Shown here in pieces: positions 61,088 through 64,000 of a DNA stretch of 64,000 nucleotides. The stretch is from NCBI RefSeq assembly GCF_006149005.1, contig NZ_VBSL01000004.1, positions 493,910 to 557,909 of the forward strand, in the 5' to 3' direction. The stretch is from Larkinella sp. C7 (GTDB lineage Bacteria > Bacteroidota > Bacteroidia > Cytophagales > Spirosomataceae). The translations under genes were made by a program, and so were the position numbers. Positions within the stretch are counted from its first letter, which is position 1. The number at the start of each line of letters is the position of its first letter. Below the pieces are notes generated by a model. The model saw only the letters and a program-made list of their open reading frames with translations, had not been told where the DNA came from and searched no databases.

Positions 61088-61108
61088 CACCGGCAACTAA
61101 CTATTTCC

Positions 61109-62302
61109 TTGAAGAACAACACAGTAGTAACCCATCGGCAACTGTTTTTTCAGCACATCGCCCAAACGTCCGACTTTCCGCTGGCTCTTGAAATCGAGCG
61201 GGCTGAGGGCATTTACCTGTACGGTTCCGGGCAGCGCTACCTCGATTTGATCTCCGGCATCGGCGTGAGCAACGTCGGACACCGGCATCCACGGGTACTG
61301 GCGGCCATTCAGGAACAACTGGATAAATACCTGCATTTGATGGTGTACGGTGAATATGTGCAGACGCCCCAGGTCGAACTGGCCCACGCGCTGGCCCAAA
61401 CGCTGCCGGAACCGCTGTCCAGCGTCTATTTCACCAACTCCGGCACGGAAGCCATCGAAGGCACCATGAAGCTCGCCAAACGGTTTACGGGACGTCGGGA
61501 AATCATTTCCTGTTTCAATGCCTACCACGGCGCCACACAGGGCGCGCTTTCGCTGTCGGGCAGTGAGAATTTCAAACGCAGTTTCCGCCCCCTCCTACCC
61601 GGCATTCGGCACATCCAGCACGCTGACTGGCAGCACCTTGAGAAAATCACCCAAAAAACCGCTGCCGTGATTATGGAAGTCGTGCAGGGTGAAGCGGGCG
61701 TCCGGGTACCGGAAGTGGCATATCTTCAGGCAGTGCGGCAGCGTTGTTCGGAGGTAGGCGCGTTGCTGGTTTTTGATGAAATTCAAACCGGTTTTGGGCG
61801 AACCGGAACCTTCTGGGCTTTCGAGGATTTTGGGGTCGTTCCCGACGTGCTGGTTTGCGCCAAAGGCATGGGGGGTGGTATGCCGATCGGCGCGTTCATC
61901 AGTTCCGCCGAAATCATGAGCGTTTTCAAAACCAACCCGATCCTGGGACACATCACGACGTTTGGCGGCCACCCGGTTTGCTCGGCGGCTTCGCTGGCCA
62001 CCCTGCGCGTTGTTCAGGACGGAAAACTGCACGAACAGGCTGAAGCCAAAGGCCAGTTGTTCAAGCAGTTGCTGGTTCATCCGGCCATCAAAGAGGTCCG
62101 TGGTAAAGGGCTGATGCTGGCAGCCGAATTTGAATCATTCGACATTTTGAAACCGGTCATCGACCGGGCCATTGCGAAGGGCGTGATTACGGACTGGTTT
62201 CTGTTCTGCGACAATTCCATGCGCATTGCGCCCCCGCTGATCATCACCGATGAACAGATTCGGGAAGCGTGCGCGGTTATTTTGAATGCCATCGATTCCT
62301 GA
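61109..62302 (+). CDS. Class III PLP-dependent aminotransferase
   Basis: The 397-residue protein (TTG start at 61109) has the class III features: YLDLISGIGVSNVGHRHP, NSGTEAIEGTMKLAKRFTGR, AYHGATQG, VFDEIQTGFGRTG and the PLP Lys in CAKGMGGGMPIG (Lys252). It resembles acetylornithine/ornithine/4-aminobutyrate aminotransferases; the substrate cannot be read from sequence. The TATTTTTG box (61080-61087) excludes the frame start at 61085. It ends 18 bases before the convergent membrane-fusion protein gene. Confidence 0.9.
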   Translation: MKNNTVVTHRQLFFQHIAQTSDFPLALEIERAEGIYLYGSGQRYLDLISGIGVSNVGHRHPRVLAAIQEQLDKYLHLMVYGEYVQTPQVELAHALAQTLPEPLSSVYFTNSGTEAIEGTMKLAKRFTGRREIISCFNAYHGATQGALSLSGSENFKRSFRPLLPGIRHIQHADWQHLEKITQKTAAVIMEVVQGEAGVRVPEVAYLQAVRQRCSEVGALLVFDEIQTGFGRTGTFWAFEDFGVVPDVLVCAKGMGGGMPIGAFISSAEIMSVFKTNPILGHITTFGGHPVCSAASLATLRVVQDGKLHEQAEAKGQLFKQLLVHPAIKEVRGKGLMLAAEFESFDILKPVIDRAIAKGVITDWFLFCDNSMRIAPPLIITDEQIREACAVILNAIDS

Positions 62303-62320
62303 AAAGCGGATCGCCGGCGA

Positions 62321-63454
62321 CTACGTCCGTTGTTTTACCGAACGAATGGCAGAACCGTTCCGCACTTCTTCCGTGGCGGTGGTCAGAATCTGATCGCCTT
62401 CTTTCACCTCGCCAAACACCTCGACGCTGTCGCCGTCTTCCAGCCCTTTCTGAACCGGAACCCATTCGGCCTTCTGATTGATCACTTTGACGATAAAAAC
62501 GCCCGTTGTGGCATTGATGACGGCGGATTTGGGCACCACGAAAGTCGTGTTTTTGGTCGGCAACGGAATGGTTACCTCAGCAATCATACCCGGCAGAAGT
62601 TTGCGGTCGTTGTTGATCACATCCACTTCGGTTCGTTCCGAGCGCAGGCGTTTGTCGAGCGCCCCCGCCAGCCGTTTCACCTTTCCACTGAATTTTTTAT
62701 CGGGATAGGCTTTCACGGTAAACGTCACTTCGTCATTCAGGTCGACATACCCCGTATAAGCTTCGGGAACGGCAATGACCAGCCGCAGTCGTTTTTGTTC
62801 CGTCAATACGAACAGCGGAAACTCCGAACCCTTTCCCGACGGCCCGATATAAGCCCCGGTGCTGGCGTTCCGCAGACTGATGATCCCACTGAAAGGTGCC
62901 CGGATTTCCAGGTATTTGCGCATATCGGACACTTCCCGGTACGATGATTTGGCGGCTTCCAGTTGGGCCAGGTCCGATTCTTTTTTCGCCAGCGTCTGTT
63001 CAATCATCGTCTGGGCGACGGTTCCCGGCGTTTTGGCGGCATCCACATAGCGGTCGTAATTGGCCTTGCTGGCGATGTACAACGCTTCCTGCGACTTCAA
63101 TCTCGAATGGGCAGCCGACAGTTGCGCATTCAGTTCGGGAGCTTCGGCCAGGGCCAGCAACTGCCCTTCTTTCACTTCCGTGCCCACGTCGGCATGAATG
63201 GACTTGATAAAACCGCTCACTTTGGCGTAGATATCCACATCCCGAAAAGCCATCAGTTCGCCGGGAATCTGCAGACTCGACGACAGTTTGCCCTTGCGCA
63301 ACGCAATCACTTCCAGGGGTTGCGGCTCCTCCGCCACGGCTGTCTTTTCTGTTTTCCCCTCACTCGAGTGGCAGCCATTCAATGAACTGACCACCAGAAT
63401 TCCGGAAAAAACCGCCAATACTGAATACCCTACTCTGTTAATTAACCGATTCAT
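62321..63454 (-). CDS. RND efflux membrane-fusion protein (HlyD/AcrA type), lipoprotein
   Basis: The 377-residue protein has a lipobox (LNGC) and the AcrA layout: a beta-barrel entry strand with SGFIKSIHADVGTEVKEGQLLALAEAPEL (lipoyl half), an alpha-helical hairpin (AAHSRLKSQEALYIASKANYDRYV), AGAYIGPSGKGSEFPLFVL (second lipoyl part) and a C-terminal membrane-proximal domain with VPKSAVINATTGVFIVKV. It couples the inner-membrane RND pump to an outer-membrane channel. The permease gene lies upstream and overlaps by 17 bases. Confidence 0.92.
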   Translation of the reverse strand: MNRLINRVGYSVLAVFSGILVVSSLNGCHSSEGKTEKTAVAEEPQPLEVIALRKGKLSSSLQIPGELMAFRDVDIYAKVSGFIKSIHADVGTEVKEGQLLALAEAPELNAQLSAAHSRLKSQEALYIASKANYDRYVDAAKTPGTVAQTMIEQTLAKKESDLAQLEAAKSSYREVSDMRKYLEIRAPFSGIISLRNASTGAYIGPSGKGSEFPLFVLTEQKRLRLVIAVPEAYTGYVDLNDEVTFTVKAYPDKKFSGKVKRLAGALDKRLRSERTEVDVINNDRKLLPGMIAEVTIPLPTKNTTFVVPKSAVINATTGVFIVKVINQKAEWVPVQKGLEDGDSVEVFGEVKEGDQILTTATEEVRNGSAIRSVKQRT

Positions 63455-64000
63455 ATACGCCGGGAATATAATGTTTACTTTCTTTGTCTTCAGGGTCTAA
63501 CGATACCGACTGGGTCGATGATTTTTCCTGCACCCAGGCAAATACCAGCGGCAAAATATGCAAAGCCGCAAACGTTGACGCGATCAGCCCGCCAATGACG
63601 GCCCGGCCCAGTGGGGCGGTTTGCGAACCGCCTTCCCCAAACCCAAGGGCCATGGGGAGCATGCCCACCACCATCGCCACGCTGGTCATCAGAATGGGTC
63701 GCATCCGCAGCGAAGCGGCTTCTTTGGCCGCCAGCAGGGCGTTGTGATTTTTCATCCGCAACTGCTCGGCGTTGGTCACCAGCAAAACCGCATTGGAAAT
63801 GGACACCCCCACCGACATGATCATGCCCATGTACGATTGCAGGTTGAGCGTTGAGCCCGTCAGCAGCAACAGGGCCAGGGAGCCCGCCAAAACCGCCGGA
63901 ACGGTACACAAAACGACCAGCGACACTTTAAACGACTGGAAATTAGCCGCCAGCATCAAAAAAATCACGATGATCGCCGTTAATAAACCGGTTTGTAAAC
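63438..64000 (-). CDS. RND efflux permease (AcrB/CzcA family), C-terminal part, cut by the window edge
   Basis: The frame is open to the right window edge. The visible 187 residues cover the last transmembrane segments of an RND transporter: LQTGLLTAIIVIFLMLAANF, SFKVSLVVLCTVPAVLAGSL, GMIMSVGVSISNAVLLVTNAEQ, MRPILMTSVAMVVGMLPMALG, GGLIASTFAALHILPLVFAW. It pumps a substrate (drug, metal or lipid) using the proton gradient. It precedes the membrane-fusion gene, the reverse of the acrAB order, and overlaps it by 17 bases. Confidence 0.92.
   Translation of the reverse strand, partial: LQTGLLTAIIVIFLMLAANFQSFKVSLVVLCTVPAVLAGSLALLLLTGSTLNLQSYMGMIMSVGVSISNAVLLVTNAEQLRMKNHNALLAAKEAASLRMRPILMTSVAMVVGMLPMALGFGEGGSQTAPLGRAVIGGLIASTFAALHILPLVFAWVQEKSSTQSVSLDPEDKESKHYIPGVYESVN

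Overview
The window looks like a chromosomal segment of a Bacteroidetes bacterium, most likely Cytophagales/Spirosomaceae (Spirosoma/Larkinella-like). This is inferred from several features seen together: GldC, type III glutamine synthetase, a long IspG with an inserted domain, DUF4159, DUF4197 and MmcQ/YjbR proteins, an AT-rich -7 box of the form TAnnTTTG upstream of many genes, little sign of Shine-Dalgarno sequences, and TTG/GTG starts. GC content is a little over 50% and coding is dense. I see no rRNA, tRNA, CRISPR array, insertion sequence or prophage.

Layout. 1-4.4 kb: the end of an unknown gene, then a giant hybrid sensor kinase. 4.6-14.2 kb: mostly housekeeping and accessory enzymes (SRAP, deoxynucleoside kinase, TrhO, GNAT, SurE with a GH3-like protein, LysE with a Nudix hydrolase, CDF transporter, a carbonic-anhydrase-like gene split by a -1 frameshift, a Tat-exported sugar isomerase). 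14.2-19.5 kb: folE/queD-like pair facing a GH109-type oxidoreductase/glycosidase, a FucP-like MFS transporter and a GHMP sugar kinase, which together read as an amino-sugar/galactose utilisation unit. 19.6-33.9 kb: ispG, small proteins, thioredoxin-like protein, gldC, DUF4197, cinA with a lipoyl E2, a tandem-duplicated secreted protein with a deoxyribonucleotidase, fatty-acid desaturase, rsmE with DUF4159, an acidic protein and a membrane M28 peptidase. 34-43.5 kb: nitrogen assimilation (GSIII, Amt plus a porin-like barrel), an LtaS-like sulfatase, mtaB, ferredoxin. 43.6-44.6 kb: acyl-CoA reductase.

45.5-52.6 kb is the most unusual region: an ECF sigma factor, two full-length paralogous single-pass membrane proteins (short cytoplasmic anti-sigma-like head, periplasmic TPR tail), a stand-alone receiver domain, a subtilisin-like lipoprotein protease, and a membrane-anchored TPR-CHAT protease. 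I infer a proteolytically controlled sigma/anti-sigma envelope-signalling circuit built around two different protease families.

52.5-60 kb: a GH16 glucanase with an esterase, then a run of co-directional genes (esterase, DinB-like, ATP-grasp ligase, GCS2/YbdK carboxylate-amine ligase, class I glutamine amidotransferase, second ATP-grasp-like protein). This reads as a pathway making or modifying an unknown peptide-like metabolite. 60-64 kb: an outer-membrane-type protein, a class III aminotransferase, and an RND efflux permease (cut by the window edge) followed by its membrane-fusion lipoprotein.

Many gene ends carry long, nearly perfect inverted repeats with unrelated sequences, in addition to ordinary T-tract terminators. 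Several start codons were moved downstream of the longest reading frame because a TAnnTTTG promoter box lies inside or next to the extended version.
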